This document shows positions 38,380 to 51,395 of a stretch of 64,000 nt of DNA, piece after piece (within the stretch, counting starts at the first letter, position 1; every line of letters begins with the position of its first letter). This stretch comes from Lathyrus oleraceus (taxonomy: Eukaryota; Streptophyta; Magnoliopsida; Fabales; Fabaceae), in the NCBI RefSeq assembly GCF_024323335.1, contig NC_066580.1, positions 87,591,391 through 87,655,390 of the forward strand. Direction: 5' to 3'. The notes beneath the pieces are model-generated. The model saw nothing but the letters and a program-made list of their open reading frames with translations. It searched no databases and was not told the origin of the DNA. The position numbers were made by a program, and so were the translations under genes.

Positions 38380-38660
38380 CAGCAAGAATCGAACCAAGGC
38401 AAAGCAGGTCAAAGCGCTTAAGTGAAAAAACAATGGAATTAAAGGAAATATGCATGGCCAGGTATCGAACAGAGGACACGCAGGTCACAAGCGCACTCAG
38501 AATGAAAATCAAATGGAAAATCCAAAACATCACACGCAGGGAATCGAACCAAGGCTTGGGAGGTTGCAAGCGCGTTTACAAGCGAAACGCAGTGTTTCAC
38601 ATGGAAAACAAATGGAAAAACAAGCGCAAGGCAAGGTTCGAACCGAGGACTTAATGGTTC
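38380..38660. repeat. Fourfold repeat with GAATCGAACC cores in LTR X
   Basis: Four units about 77-97 bp apart have cores near 38387 (AATCGAACCAAGGC), 38465 (TATCGAACAGAGGAC), 38541 (AATCGAACCAAGGC) and 38637 (GTTCGAACCGAGGAC), each followed by a CAAGCGC-like element. One such core remains in LTR Y near 44700. Confidence 0.75.
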
Positions 38661-40518
38661 ACGCGCGCTCAAAGCCAAAACCCTAGGCATTTGAACCAGA
38701 CGGCCGGAATAGTGATTTCTGTCGTCTTCTCCGGTCATACGCCGGCGACATGCTTCAAAAAAATTTCCAGAATCTAGCAAACTACACATCATTGGAGCCG
38801 TCTTGCTACAAGGAACACGAATCTCACACTCATTTGATCTAATTCTCACTGATACGCATGGATCGAAGAGAAACATATTGAGCATCAAAAATTCAAGTCA
38901 ACATATCTAGGGCAATTCTTAACCATTTCAAGATCTAATCACATCAGAATCATCAGCATCAAAAGACCTATCTAATCATGGCAAGAAAATGAAGAAAAGA
39001 GGTGATCAAATTCCAACCTTCTTGAAGTGCAGTGAGTTGAAATCGTGTGTTCAAGGCCTCAAATCTTCCAGATCTTCTCCCTCAACCTTGTTATGAAGCT
39101 TGATGTGAGAAACAGCAACTGAAATCCACCAGATCTAGCTTAATTTGAAGCTTCCATGTTCATCTTCAAGCTTTGGACATGCACGAATCTGCACCAAATT
39201 CTTCAATCCAATCCTTGATTCCTACTCAATCATGCATGATAAAGCAGAATATGCAAGAACTTTGATGAATTGTATGAAGGAAATTGAAAATTGAAGAGAG
39301 AGAAATTTGAAAGGGAAATGAAATTTTTGATCTAAAATTCTGTTATTATCTCCTGATTTGTGATTAGCATTTGGCTTTTATACTCTGTGTTAATCATGCT
39401 GAAAATGAGATTAAGCTTTGGTGAATGGAAAATTAAGGAAATATGAGGTGCATGGCAAATTCGGTAAGTACACCTATGCATGGCAAAAGTGCACGTGAAC
39501 AGTGCCATGTAATGCCTTGATTCCACTTAAAATCAGCTCATGAACAACATAGAATTGGAATTTTGCATGTATGATTCAACAATTTTGAATTATGCATTTT
39601 CCCTCCAAAATGTACTTGAATGGACAAATGGTCATGTAAGCTCTTTTCATGCAATGCAATGATTGATTTGGAAAGTATTGGTCATAACAAGCATTTTGCA
39701 AAAAGAGTGGACCATTTTGGAGTTTTTGATCAAAAGTTATGGCATGTTGAACTTCCATGTACACATTGTGATCATTTGACCATATCTTCTTAACCATTCA
39801 TCAGATGATCATGATCTTGGACTTTTTGAAAAGAGGAGAGAAAGATCTTTAACTTTCATGTTCACCAAAAAATCATTTGAAGCTTCTTTGATGTTGGAAA
39901 GTCAAGTTGAATGTGGACTAAAAACTTGCCATTTTTGGAAACTTGAAATTACAGGTCACTTTCCATTTTTGGAAACTTTTGATTTGACTTCAAAATCTTC
40001 AAGATAGATGTTTGACATGATGAATAAGCCTTGTTTGAACATGAATGAGGTGCTAAGATACATTTCCCCAACTCATAGTCCTCAGTTGATTTCGCAGTTG
40101 ACTGTATTGGTCCTCAGATGACCTGAAAATGCACTGATGAACTTGGGCCTCTACCACTTGATAAATTTGCTTCAAAATGAAACCCTAGATCATATAATCT
40201 CTTTTTAATGATCAAATGATCTTCATCTCAAGGAAAACCTCATATTTTGCACAAAGGATTCACTTGATGTACTTGACCTATTGACTGCTTAAGCTGCAAG
40301 TAACAAAGGTTAATGACATATTTTTGTACTTTTTGTTAGTAAACAAATGAGAAAAGCAATGATATACAATGCAAACATGCTTGGTGATCAAGAATCACTC
40401 TCAGGAAAGATCCCACCCACAGGTAAAGGAAGCAAGATGCTCAATGATCCTTGAGGCTTATGCTATGAGATGCTATGATGTCATGAGGGATCTTAGGGTC
40501 AAAATTTGGGGTCTTACA

Positions 40519-41535
40519 GATGCCCCTATTTAAGGTCATTATAGCCGGAGAAGTGAAGGTTAAAATCTTCGTCTCGACGAGGTAGAATGGACTTAAATAA
40601 TAAAAAAGAGACAAATTTTTGGTCCCTAAGAGACCTCATGATGCAGATGTATGCATGTAAAACCAACAAATCTATGTGGGGATATGTGTCCACAAAGAAG
40701 AAAAGATATCGAGAGAAAAGACAATCCATAGGAGTAATGCACTCACTAGGAACAGAGACTCAAACGGGGACTCTCATGGGGATAAGAAGAAAGACAAAGC
40801 GTGAGCAAGTCACGACTCAAAACTGGAGACTTTATTGGAAAATAGAAGGAAAAATGTGTGAGCAGGTCACAACTTGAAACTGGGAAAAGAATTCCAAAGG
40901 GAAGAAATCCAATGGAAAGACTCAAGCTGAGGAAAACTTTGGATAAAAATCCGGACTCGGGCTGGGGAAAGATCTGAACAAAGTCATCCCTGCCAGGGAA
41001 AATGCACGTATTGGGGAAAACGCCAACACAGCAAAATGAAACGCAACTGACCTCACCGGGGATGTCTAGAAAAGACCTCCTGGGGAAGCAAAAAGGGTGA
41101 GGTGTTACCGGTTACTGGGTAACAAGCTCGAAGAGACATGTGATCTGAACACCGGTTACTGGGTGAGAGAACCACAAGCTCGGGAAGAATGAATATCTAA
41201 GACCGGTATACGGGTGAGAGATATCACTCAACCAAAAACATCTGAGGAAAACCTGAAAAAGGTATATTTCGACTCAGGGAAATCTGACTCCACAGGGGAC
41301 CAAGGTCATAATAGGGAGCAGAAAAGGAAGGAGCACCAGGGATACCAGTTACTGGGTATATAATAGGTGACCGACCAAGGCGTGAATTGGGGTTCACTTC
41401 CAAAACACTCATCATCCTGAAGAGAACTAGAAAAGCAATCTTGTTTATAGGATGAACATTCGATTCCACAAGGAATACGAATCTTACTCAACTGGGGAAG
41501 GACAGAAGGCTTCGACCGAAGAGTGCATGAGATAT
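40519..41535 (-). mobile_element. 3' non-coding region of element X, cut by insertion of element Y
   Basis: It lines up with 46730-47950 of element Y: GATGCCCCTATTTAAGGTCA at the LTR border, then GCCGGAGAAGTGAAG, TCTCGACG-GGTAGAATGG, repeated ACCGGT-type motifs, and GGCTTCGAC-GAAGAGTGCATG at the end. It stops at 41535, exactly where the LTR of Y begins, while in Y the homologous sequence runs on. That marks 41535/41536 as the insertion point of Y in X; GATAT (41531-41535) is the expected target-site half. Confidence 0.8.
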
Positions 41536-44500
41536 TGTAGCGGTGTATTCGTCACTTTATGATTTATTGACTAAATCAAAAGCAAGGCATACAAAGAATC
41601 GAGTCGCCACCGCACTTTTATTTATCCAAAGGAATGGCTAAAAAGCGAACAAAAGCCTAAGAAGTTTTACACATAGAAAACTAATGAAAAGATCAGAGAA
41701 TCTGGGTAAGGGGTAAATTACGCAATGGGAAGGTGTTAGGCACCCAAAACGTCCTAGGTACTCCTAGGGAGCCCTTTTCACACTTGTTGAATGAAATGTT
41801 ATTTGTTTATGAAATATTTATTATGCAAACATGATTGGGAAGATGAGAAAAGAATATACAAGTTATTATTTTTGTGTTTGAACGGATGAACCCGTTGCCT
41901 ACGTACCTTTCCATAGAAGGAAAGGATCAAAACGCCGTAGTTCGGCTAAAAGATTTCCAAAAGTAAGTGAATTCATTTTAAAACACAAGCCCTAAGGTCT
42001 TTCATTATCAACAGGAGAAAACTCAACCTGAATCAACAATCCACCATGCGAGGACGGCTTCAACATACTAGTGAGGGGTTAACCCTATAATAAGTATGGA
42101 AGACTTACAATCAACTCACTAAGGATAAGGTAAGATTTACATCAACCACTATGATAATTGAAACCTATGACTAATGTATGAAAAACTTAACAAGAATGGA
42201 CAAAGCCAAAACAATTGAATGAGTGAAATTAATTGATTATGAGTATTCACAAAAATGGTCAAAGTATGATTAAGATTCAATTCAGAAAGAAGTATGATCA
42301 AAAGTGAAGTTTGAAAATCAAGGACTTAAGGTCCAGGTTTCTAATTTGAAAAAGACATGAAGATGTTTGCACAATATTTATTTCAAGTTTGAAATCAACA
42401 AGCAAAAAGAGGTTTAGAACAAAAAAGGCGAGGGTGAAGGAGTGTAAAACTTCCTAGATGTTCACCTCTTGAGATCATATGTAGATGATCCAAGTGGCTC
42501 CTTTGGAATAGGCAATGAGCAAATAGCAAATAAACAAAGCAAATGGATACCGGATGCCAATCAATGGACTTACACCAATCTCACACAACAAAAAGGTGGA
42601 TACCGGATACCAATCAATGGATTTACACCAATCTCCTAAAACAAACAGGGATATCATATGCCAATCTATGGACTTATACTAATCTCCTAAAACAAACAAA
42701 ACATGGATATCAGATGCCAATAAATGGACTTATACTAATCTCACAAGAACAAACAAAACATGGATATCAGATGCCAATCAACTGGACTTATACCAATCTC
42801 CAAGGAATGATCATGGGAAACAAATGCCAATAAATGGACTTACAATTGACTCCTCACATACAACAAACAAAACAAAAGACAAGTGGAAACAAGTTGCCAA
42901 TAAATGGTCTTACACTCGACTCCAAGGAAATAGGATGCCAATAAATGGTCTTAGTCCCAAATTCCTTCCAAATCATAGGAAACAATGGCCAATGAATGGA
43001 CTTACAATTGATTCCTCAATGGACAAACAAAGATGTCACAAAGATATGAACAATGATCATGCAATAATGAACAATTAATGATGATAAATGCACAAGGCAC
43101 ACATAAGCAAACATGTACAGATGAATCAAGAAATCAGACAAACAAGTCAATTAGCACACACTATACACAAGCAATTAGGCTCAAACAAGGTTAGACTCTA
43201 CAGTCAACTGGACTGGGGTATGTTGTGCTCTTAACCCTAACATTGAGAGTTAGGGTGAAGCAGATGAAAAGGAGATGAGGGGTGTGCCTCATAGCTCTTA
43301 TCCCTGGTCAGGGAGAGCTTCAAATAATAGAATGTGTGGGAGTTCAGAAAGTTGGAACTCTTCTCCACAGAAGATTGACTCTATAAGATCTTGGGTTAAT
43401 ATCCACAATGCATCAACATGTTATGTGAGCAAAGGGATGAGACACTGACTAGCAGGAGATGGATTACACATCTCTTTTATCTGCCAATTGCCTTATACAA
43501 GGACTTTTCCTGCTTGGCACAAAAAGTAAACAATCACAAGCATTGCCTCTTAAGGAGGACTTCAGACAGGTGCCTACCAATAACAGTAGGTCTTCCAGAC
43601 TACATGAAGAAGAGAATGCTATACCTAAGTGGTTAAGCAACCAAGCAAAAGCAAGTTCAAATTGAACTTAAGCAACTAATGTACCTGTTGAAACATCACA
43701 CAAATCAGTTCAACTGTATAGACAAACAGATAACATCAATATCAACAGTCAAACCTAATAAGCAAAGGCATAAGCCACAAGTACAACTCAAATGAGTTAA
43801 CAACCCTACAAAACACACAAGGTTAGTAGACAAAGGCAAACATCAAAGGCTCAAGTGATAGAGCATCATCAACTATGGAACTTGAATGATCCACCTGAAA
43901 TCAAAGCTCAAAGATAAGCAACCAACCACTAGGTCAAAGCCTAGGTTCAAAGATGGAGAAAAAATTTAAAACAGAAGCTGAAAATTAACATGAATCAACT
44001 TCAAACACATCTTGAAACAATCCAAAAGGTCTCACATCAATATCATATACCAAAAGTATTTCATGATCAATTGAAGTTCAAGACAAATTTAAAGCTCAAA
44101 TGTGACCAACCAGAATGAAAAATCTCAATTAAATCAGAAATCAATCAAATAATTCCAAGAAAACTCATGCTCATTCACAACATATATAATATGCATCATA
44201 CAAAAAATCAGAGCATTTGGAGATCAATTGGCATGGTAAACACATCACATAAGTTGAACAAGAAAAGGTGTGACACAATTTGTCACACCAAGATTCACAT
44301 GATCATAAAACAGAAACCACAAATGGTAAAAATACCAAATCAACACCAAAATGTCAAGCATAGTGTCTAGTTTCATCATGCAAATTTTCAGATTCATTGG
44401 ATAAAAACTCAGCATTTCACAAATGATATGGCAAGGCAAGGTATCAATAGGACACATGATCAAATACCCTAGCACAAATTATTTTCCAGCCAAGCACAAT

Positions 44501-46729
44501 TTATGGAAAAATAACCAAAAAATAATAGACAGAAAATGTGACACAATGCAAAAAACCACATATTTTTTGGAGCAATTTTCAATTAGATATGAATTTTGGA
44601 AGATGGAGAAAAATTAAAAAAAAGATGAAGCATAGCATATGAATGAATGGAGGGAAAAATAAATAATATGTGAAGCATTTGAATTTTTGACACAGCCAGG
44701 AATCGAACTGAAGCGCATTTTGAATGTGGCGCGCTCAAAGCAATGAAACACAGTCGTTTCATTTAATACGTGGCCAGTCAAAGGTGATTGTGCAAGGTCA
44801 AACCAATGAGAGCGAATCAACATGCCAAGCAAGCTATGAGGTGGACCAATACATGTGCATCTTTTCACTAACACATGCAAAACGCAGGAAAAGCATTTCT
44901 GAAGATCAAACACATGCCTGGAAACGAAATTTCATCATCTTCATCATGTTCATCATGAACAGTGCCAGGCTCAAGAACAAAAGTTCTCAGAAATCAAAAT
45001 CAAACATATTATCTTGTAGATCTTGCAACATACAACATGAATCCATATACGTTTCATCAAGAAATCAACAAACACGCATGGATCGAAGAGAAGAAGAATC
45101 ACACATGAAACTTTAATCTAACATATCTAACTCAATTGTGCATGGAAATTTGTGGTTCAAAGCTCAGTTTAATCAGCAAATCAAGATCTATAACAACATC
45201 ATAATCATTTTAAGAATTAGAGAGATCGATTTAGTGACCTCTTGAAGAAGCAGAACTGGAATTGGTGGATCCAAGGCCTTGCAATGCTCCAGACTTCTTC
45301 TACAATGCTTGTATGATTGATTGGATGAAGAATTAAAGTTCAACTGCTCTTGATTTCACCAGACTTTGAGTTCACCATTAATGCATCAAGCTTCGAGCAT
45401 GCTTCAAAACTGTGCCAAATCTCTTGATTTCACGTGCAATTCTACTCAATGATGCTTCCAGATGATGAATTGATCAAGAAAAGTGGAGTGTGTTTGAAGA
45501 ATTTGACAGAAAAAAGTGAGAGAAAACTTTTGGTATTTGGATCTAGATCTGAAAATTGTGATGGTTGTTAGCTGAAAACAGTTAGGGTTTGTGTTATATA
45601 CTCCCTCCTAATCATGCTCTTAATCATGTTTAAACAAATGTTAAATGAATTAGCAAAAATGTGGTTCATATGCAAATTTAGCAATTTCACCTCTATGCAT
45701 GGTATGCATGTGAATAGTGCACGAAAATGGATTGAATTTCACTTAAAATTTCATTTTGGAGCTATTGGCAATGATAGAATATTCAAACAATTGACCAATT
45801 TTAAACTTTAAAAATTCCCTCCAAAAATCAAGTGAAATTCCAAATGATCATATAATGATAATGCATGTCATGTAATGCAAGATTTGGAAAGTATAAGTCA
45901 AAAGAAGAATGTACAAAAAAGAGCCATCCAATTTGGAGCTTTGGTTGAGAAGTTATGCACATTTGGAGCTTCATGCACACTTGGCCATGTTTTGATCATA
46001 TCTCCTTAACCACACATGAGAAATTGATGATCTTGGACTTTTTGAAAATGGGAGAGAAAGATCTACAACTTTCATGTTTAACAAAATTTCATTTGAAGCT
46101 TTCTTGATGATATATTTTGAAGTTGAAGTTAGGTTAAAACCTTTCCATTTTTGGCAATTTCAAATTATAGGTCACTTTCTATTTTTGGAAAGTCTTGACC
46201 TGACTTTATTTTCTTCAATGTTGATGTTTGAAATGTCAAATGAGACTTGTTTGAACATGAATGAAGTATTTCTAATCACTTCCCACCTCCAAATCCACAG
46301 TTGACTTGGCAGTTGACTTTCTAGGTCTTCAGATGACCTGACAATGTTCAGATGAAATTCAAGCCTCTACCACTTGGGATTTTGATTCAAAATGATGTCA
46401 TAGCTCATATGAACTCTTGTGAATGATCATGGGGTCCAAATTCTCAAGAATGGCCACCATCTATTGCTCAATGACTGCCTTTGACTGCTTTGACCTGTGA
46501 TTGCTTCATCTGCAAGACAAAGGTTAGATGACATATTTTTGTACTTTTGGTTAGTGGTAAAAAGAAAAGCAATGATATACATATGCAAAACATGCTTGGT
46601 GATCAAGAATCACTCTCAAAAGATAACCCACCCACAGGGAATGAAGTAAGGTGCACAATGATCCTTGAGGCAATGAATGATATGATATGATGCCATGAGG
46701 GATCTTAGGGACAAAATTGGGGTCTTACA
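41536..46729 (-). mobile_element. 3' LTR of Ogre-like element Y, 5,194 bp
   Basis: Minus-sense start TGTAAGACCCCAATTTTG at 46729, end CACCGCTACA at 41536. A minus-strand TATATAAC is at 45600-45593, in the same relative place as in the other two LTRs. It is similar to LTR X but clearly not its pair, because they differ in tandem-repeat copy number and at many sites. In the minus sense, internal sequence of Y (3' region, pol, gag, ORF1) precedes it, so it is the 3' LTR; the 5' LTR is beyond the window. Confidence 0.85.
42545..43005. repeat. Tandem repeat (about nine 40-70-bp units) in LTR Y
   Basis: Units carry GATGCCAATCAATGGACTTA then ACCAATCTC or ACTGACTCC variants, near 42553, 42604, 42656, 42712, 42771, 42822, 42893, 42934 and 42988. 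Expanded relative to LTR X. Confidence 0.85.
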
Positions 46730-49700
46730 GATGCCCCTATTTAAGGTCATTCTAGCCGGAGAAGTGAAGTTTAGAAATCTTCATCTCGACGCGGTAGAAT
46801 GGGCTTAAATAACAGTAATGAGACAAATTTTGGTCCCTAAGAGAACTCATGATGCAGATGTATGCATGCAAAACAAACAAAACTCTGTGGGGAATATGAG
46901 TCCACAAAGAAGAAAGACGATCCATCGGAGTAATACACTCACCAGGAACAGAGACTCTGACAGGATTCTCATGGGGATAAGAAAAAGAAAAAGAATGCGT
47001 GAGCAGGACACGACTCTGAATTAGGGAAAACAAAACTAGACTCGAGACTTTACTGGGGAAGTAAAAGACTCAAACTGGGGAAAAGAAGATTTCCAAAGGA
47101 CAACACATCCATTGGAAAGACAGAAGCTGACTCAAACTATCCACAAAGGATACTTCGGTTAAAAATCCGGACTCGGACTAGGGAAAAAATCAACAAAGAA
47201 TCTCCCTGACGGGGCAAATGCATATATTAGGGAAAACGCCAATACAGCAAAAGGGTAAAAATTACAACAGAAAATTCCACCGGGGAAAGTCTAACAAAGA
47301 GACTCCTGGGGAAGCAACAAAGAATGAGGTGTTACCGGTATAAGGGTAACAAGCTCAGGAAGAATGAATATCTAAGACCGGTATAAGGGTGAGAGATATC
47401 AATCAACCAAACATCTGAGAAAGACCTGAAAAAAGGTACATCAACTCAGGAAAAGTCTGACTCCACAGGGGACCGAGGTCATAATAGTGAGTAGACAGGA
47501 AGGAACACCAGGGGTACCGGTTACTGGGTATATAATAGGTGACCGACCAAAACGTGAATTGGTATATATGCCAAAACACTCATCATCCGAAAGGATGGAT
47601 ATTGCTACAAAGAATACGAACCTTACTCTACTGGGGAAAATCAACAAAGGACTCCAACCAAAGAGCCATGAGACATATTATTCATTACCGTCAGAACGTG
47701 AATAATATACTCGAAAGGAAGAGACACCAGAGATACCGGTTACTGAGTATATAATAGGTGACCAACCAAAAAGAGAGACAATCGTTACCAACAACAACAG
47801 GGTAAACGAAAGACAACTCGCAGGGGATAAATTGCAAGCATCCGGCAATTATCCAGCAACAAAGAATATTCGATTCCGCAGAGGGGAATAACAAATCTTA
47901 CTCGACTGGGGAAACACAACAGGCTTCGACTGAAGAGTGCATGAGATATATTATCCATTCCCGTTAGAACATGGATATTATACTCGCATGGAAGATTATC
48001 CACAACCGGTTACTGGGTTAATAAAGGATAAATCGACCGAAAAGAAAGGCATCGGGATACCAAACTAGGTATATAAAGATGACCATTCAAAGGGAGCAAC
48101 AACATTACCGACAAAAGGGTAAATGAAAGAGAACTCACTGGGGATGAATTGCATAAACAACAATTATCCACAAGAACTTGCTGGCGACTTCAAAGGGGAT
48201 AAAAATTGCAGGCATACGGCAATTATCCAGAAGAAGATTTGTTGGGGATACAAGTGCTTACTCAAGAGAAACTACCCAGAAGCAAGGGAGGAATATCAAC
48301 ATCGAATACTGAATGAAGATAACCACAAAGAGTAACCATCATCGGTTAGGATGAACAACAAGGTTAACTCTGCAAAGGGGAGAAATTAGGGTTTATAACT
48401 ACCGAATACGGGGTAGAAGACCAAATTCTGGCTAAGGAAACAAAAGGTTTAACACTACCGACTACTGGGTAGAAAACCAAAGACTCAGCTGAGGATAAGG
48501 TGAATGAATGCCAAAACACTCAACAATTATTCAACTTACTCCACAAGGAAGCAGACTCCGTTGGGGATAAAAACCGCAACAACATAGGATTTACAACTAC
48601 CGAATACTGGGTAGAAGACCACAAAATCCACCATCAACCAGAATGAACCACAAAGGTTACCTCTGCTAGGGGATAAAAAGAGTAGGACTTACAACTATCG
48701 AATACGGGGTAGTAGCCATCAACTCTGATGAGGATAAAAAGATAGGGTTTACATCTACCGAATACGGGGTAGAAAACCAACAACTCCGCGTGGGGAATGA
48801 AAGAATCATAAATCCGCACGGGAAACAAAACAGGGTTTAAAACAAACCACCCACTCTTGCTAAGGAATAAAAGGTATATAACCACAAATTCCGCCAAGAG
48901 GGAAAAGGGAACAAAGGACTTACAACTACCGGTATAAGGGTAGAGGCCCAAATTCCGCTGGGGATAATATGAACTATTGCCGGTTACTGGGCAATTTATT
49001 CATTTATTCCACAGGGAAGCACAAGAAACAGTTGACAAATAGCCAATTCGGGGTCAAAGCGAAGAGACAGACTGAATCAAGACTCATCCTAATGAGGATA
49101 TAACTCAATAGGAAGATCCATCCCAATATATGTGGTGGGAGGAAACGGAAGAAACCGTCATCCACGAGGATATATCTCAGTGGGGAACTGCAGAAGAAAA
49201 GACAGACACTTTCTGCTTATGGGGCTGACTCTACATGGAGAGATTAAACACCCGACATCTGCTTGGGAAGATCTATAAAGAGATCTAAATCACCAATTAG
49301 CAGGAGACAACAAACAAAAGATATATGGCAAAAATGCAACATGAATATCTGAATGTTGAAAATATGCATGAGTATGCGTGATTTATGTTTGATGAATGCT
49401 GACAAAACAGACAATATCTAACACAAACAGGCCCAGGAATCAAACGCCCGGTACTACACTTCCAGAGGAAAAACCAAAGAAATCCAACTGGAAAGCCAAT
49501 TTGCTGGAGATCCTCAAGCTAAAAGCAAAGATCTGCGGGGGGGCAAAAGATCAAAGATATCAAAGAAATCACAAAATCTCTGAGTGATGGATCAACAATC
49601 AACCCAACTGGGGAACAGAAGGTCACAACAGGCAAAAACTGCCACAAAGACCAATCTGTTGGGGAAATGGAAAAGTCCCGAAATCTCTGCAGGGGATCCT

Positions 49701-50870
49701 CAGTATCAACTGGGAAACAAAAGTTCATTGTACAAGCAAGCATTGCCACAAAATCAACTCCAAATAACTCCGCTGGGGAACAACCCACTAAGGGAGAACA
49801 TATCACACAAGTAGAATATGCCACACGCAACTCTACTTGGGGAAAACAAGCAGCCACTCCATAGGGGACCAACCCACTGAGGGAAAAATGGATCACACAA
49901 GTAGATTCTGCAACAAGCCACTCTACTGGGGATCAAAAGCAATCAGGAAATCAACCAAATCCAAGGATGATAGATCACCAACCGACCCCACAGGGGGGAA
50001 AACAGAGATTTCAACAGGCAGCAACTGCCACAACAGCAACTCCGTCGAGGATATCAACTCTGGCGGGGACTCTGGCTCTGTTGGGGATAAGAGGTGAAAA
50101 CCTCAACAAGCACTCTGATGGAGGGATATAGCATAAATGCAGTATATCATATCAACAACCCTGGAGATAGTGCTGAGGAAAGTGGTAAAGTACCGGGATA
50201 TCAATCCACCAACCACTAAATCTTCAAAAAGAAAGCACCCATGCTGGGGAGAGATAGCAACAACCCCGCTGGCGACTGCACTGGGGAGAGACTATTGCTG
50301 GAGAAGAAACTGAAGTCTTCAACAAGCACTCTGCTTGGGGAACAGCCCCAACAAAAGCTCTGCTTGGGGAACAACCCCAACAACAAACTGGAGAAAGGAT
50401 ACAACCATGCCAGGAATATGAACAAACGTCTTACCTGTTGGAAATCATGCCACCCTTGGGAGAGCACTGAGAAATTCTTAAGTATCCTTTCATCATTGTG
50501 AATGTTCACTTTGTTTAAAACAAAATTTTGAAAAGTTTTATTTGTTTAAAACAATGTCATTTTATCAATTAAAACATGCAAAACATTTGTTGAATTGAAA
50601 CAAATAAGAATGCAAATAATTGGATAGAGGCTCAAATTTATTTGATGGAATGGTAGCCTGCAAATGGCAAGACTCCATAGATCTGTACAAATTTGAAATC
50701 AGTGATATATATTGGAAGAGGGCTACATTGAACATAATGATCCTTTCTCTACCAATTTTAATCTCGTTGTATTCGAAGCTTCAGTTGACGATGAATCGAG
50801 AATCTCTGACGAAAAGACGGCTGTGGAACAGAAAGTCTTGTCAGGACGCAGTTACTTGCCAAATCCCTAA
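46730..50870 (-). mobile_element. Long 3' non-coding region of element Y with repeat arrays
   Basis: About 4.1 kb between the pol end and the 3' LTR, without a coding signature. Its left 1.2 kb matches the X remnant at 40519-41535. At 47330-48980 phrases such as ACCGGTTACTGGGTA and TACCGAATACGGGGTAGAA recur many times. At 48640-50400 variants of CTCYGCTGGGGA recur on the plus strand, often after CCACAA or AAC. Long repeat-rich 3' regions of this type are known in Ogre elements. Short ORFs here (for example 49396-49942) arise from the repeats and are not annotated. In the minus sense the purine-rich AGGGGCATC next to 46729 is the likely polypurine tract. Confidence 0.75.
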
Positions 50871-51056
50871 TTTTTGCCTAGATTGCCCCAGGGTGAGGTG
50901 CTCAATCTAGCGGGATACAAATATTTTTTTTTCATGTCTCTAACTTTTGCCTGGATTGCCCTTTCGGGTTCTCCACCGAGACGCTCATTTTTGCCTAAGC
51001 CGCCCTTTCGGGTTTTCAACTTAGCGAGCTATTCTGTTTTTCTTTCATACTTTTTT
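50871..51056 (-). repeat. Three tandem hairpin-type repeats just after the pol stop of element Y
   Basis: Three units of 60-65 bp start TTTTTGCCTAGATTGCCC (50871), CTTTTGCCTGGATTGCCC (50944) and TTTTTGCCTAAGCCGCCC (50988). Unit 1 has perfect CTAGATTG/CAATCTAG arms (50878-50885, 50903-50910). Unit 3 has CTAAG/CTTAG arms around a CCC...GGG stem. In the transcript (minus) they would form stem-loops right behind the integrase stop codon. Confidence 0.7.
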
Positions 51057-51395
51057 TTACGCAAAGTATTTCTTGACTGCATCTGAATTCACAGGACGAG
51101 TGAAATCCTCCCCATCCATTGTTGTAAGCATCAATGCACCGCCTGAAAAGGCTCTCTTAACAACATATGGACCCTCGTAGTTTGGAGTCCACTTGCCCCT
51201 AGAATCGGGCGCGAAAGACAAGACTTTCTTGAGCACGAGGTCACCTTTTCGGAACACACGAGGTTTGACCTTCTTATCGAATGCTTTCTTCATTCGCTGC
51301 TGATATAGCTGACCATGACACATGGCAGTTAATCGGTTTTCTTCAATCAAATTCAACTGGTCATAACGACTTTGAATCCATTCTGCATCAGTCAA
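51057..51395 (-). pseudogene. Integrase C-terminal domain of element Y
   Basis: The frame begins LTDAEWIQSRYDQLNLIEEN and continues through RKGDLVLKK, SRGKWTPNYEGPYVVK and SGGALMLTTMDG to VNSDAVKKYFA and a stop. This is the last part of an Ogre/Tat integrase: the linker plus the SH3-like GKWxPNYEGPY fold that binds DNA. Upstream, within about 130 bp, lies A-rich filler and then the pol N-terminus, so the reverse transcriptase, RNase H and integrase catalytic core (normally over 1,200 residues) are deleted. It can only be a remnant. Confidence 0.9.

Larger units (their letters stand above)
35569..40518 (-). mobile_element. 3' LTR of Ogre-like element X, 4,950 bp
   Basis: Minus-sense start TGTAAGACCCC at 40518; end CACCGCTACA at 35569. 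The same ends and order of blocks occur in the LTR at 41536-46729. A minus-strand TATA (GTATAAAAGCC) is at 39373-39383. Internal features include a threefold repeat of about 55 bp at 36585-36745 and a repeat with a tRNA B-box-like core at 38380-38660. The outer flank TCTGA (35564-35568) would be one half of the target duplication, whose partner is outside the window. Open frames within are not conserved with the other LTRs, so I annotate none. Confidence 0.85.

Noticed and set aside
38630..38650. Possible tRNA gene (GGTTCGAACC)
   Set aside because: No cloverleaf, no acceptor stem and no A-box could be found around any of the four cores.
38439..38888. 149-residue minus-strand frame with several Cys in the LTR of X
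   Set aside because: It is not conserved in the other two related LTRs and overlaps the tandem repeat with GAATCGAACC cores.
35569..46729. LTRs at 35569-40518 and 41536-46729 as the two LTRs of one element
   Set aside because: Only 1 kb separates them. That segment matches the 3' non-coding region and lacks a PBS, and the two LTRs differ in repeat number and many bases. Nested insertion explains the layout better.
49396..50509. Several overlapping 60-125-residue frames on both strands
   Set aside because: They come from the repeated CTCTGCTGGGGA-type units in the 3' non-coding region of Y and are not conserved in X.
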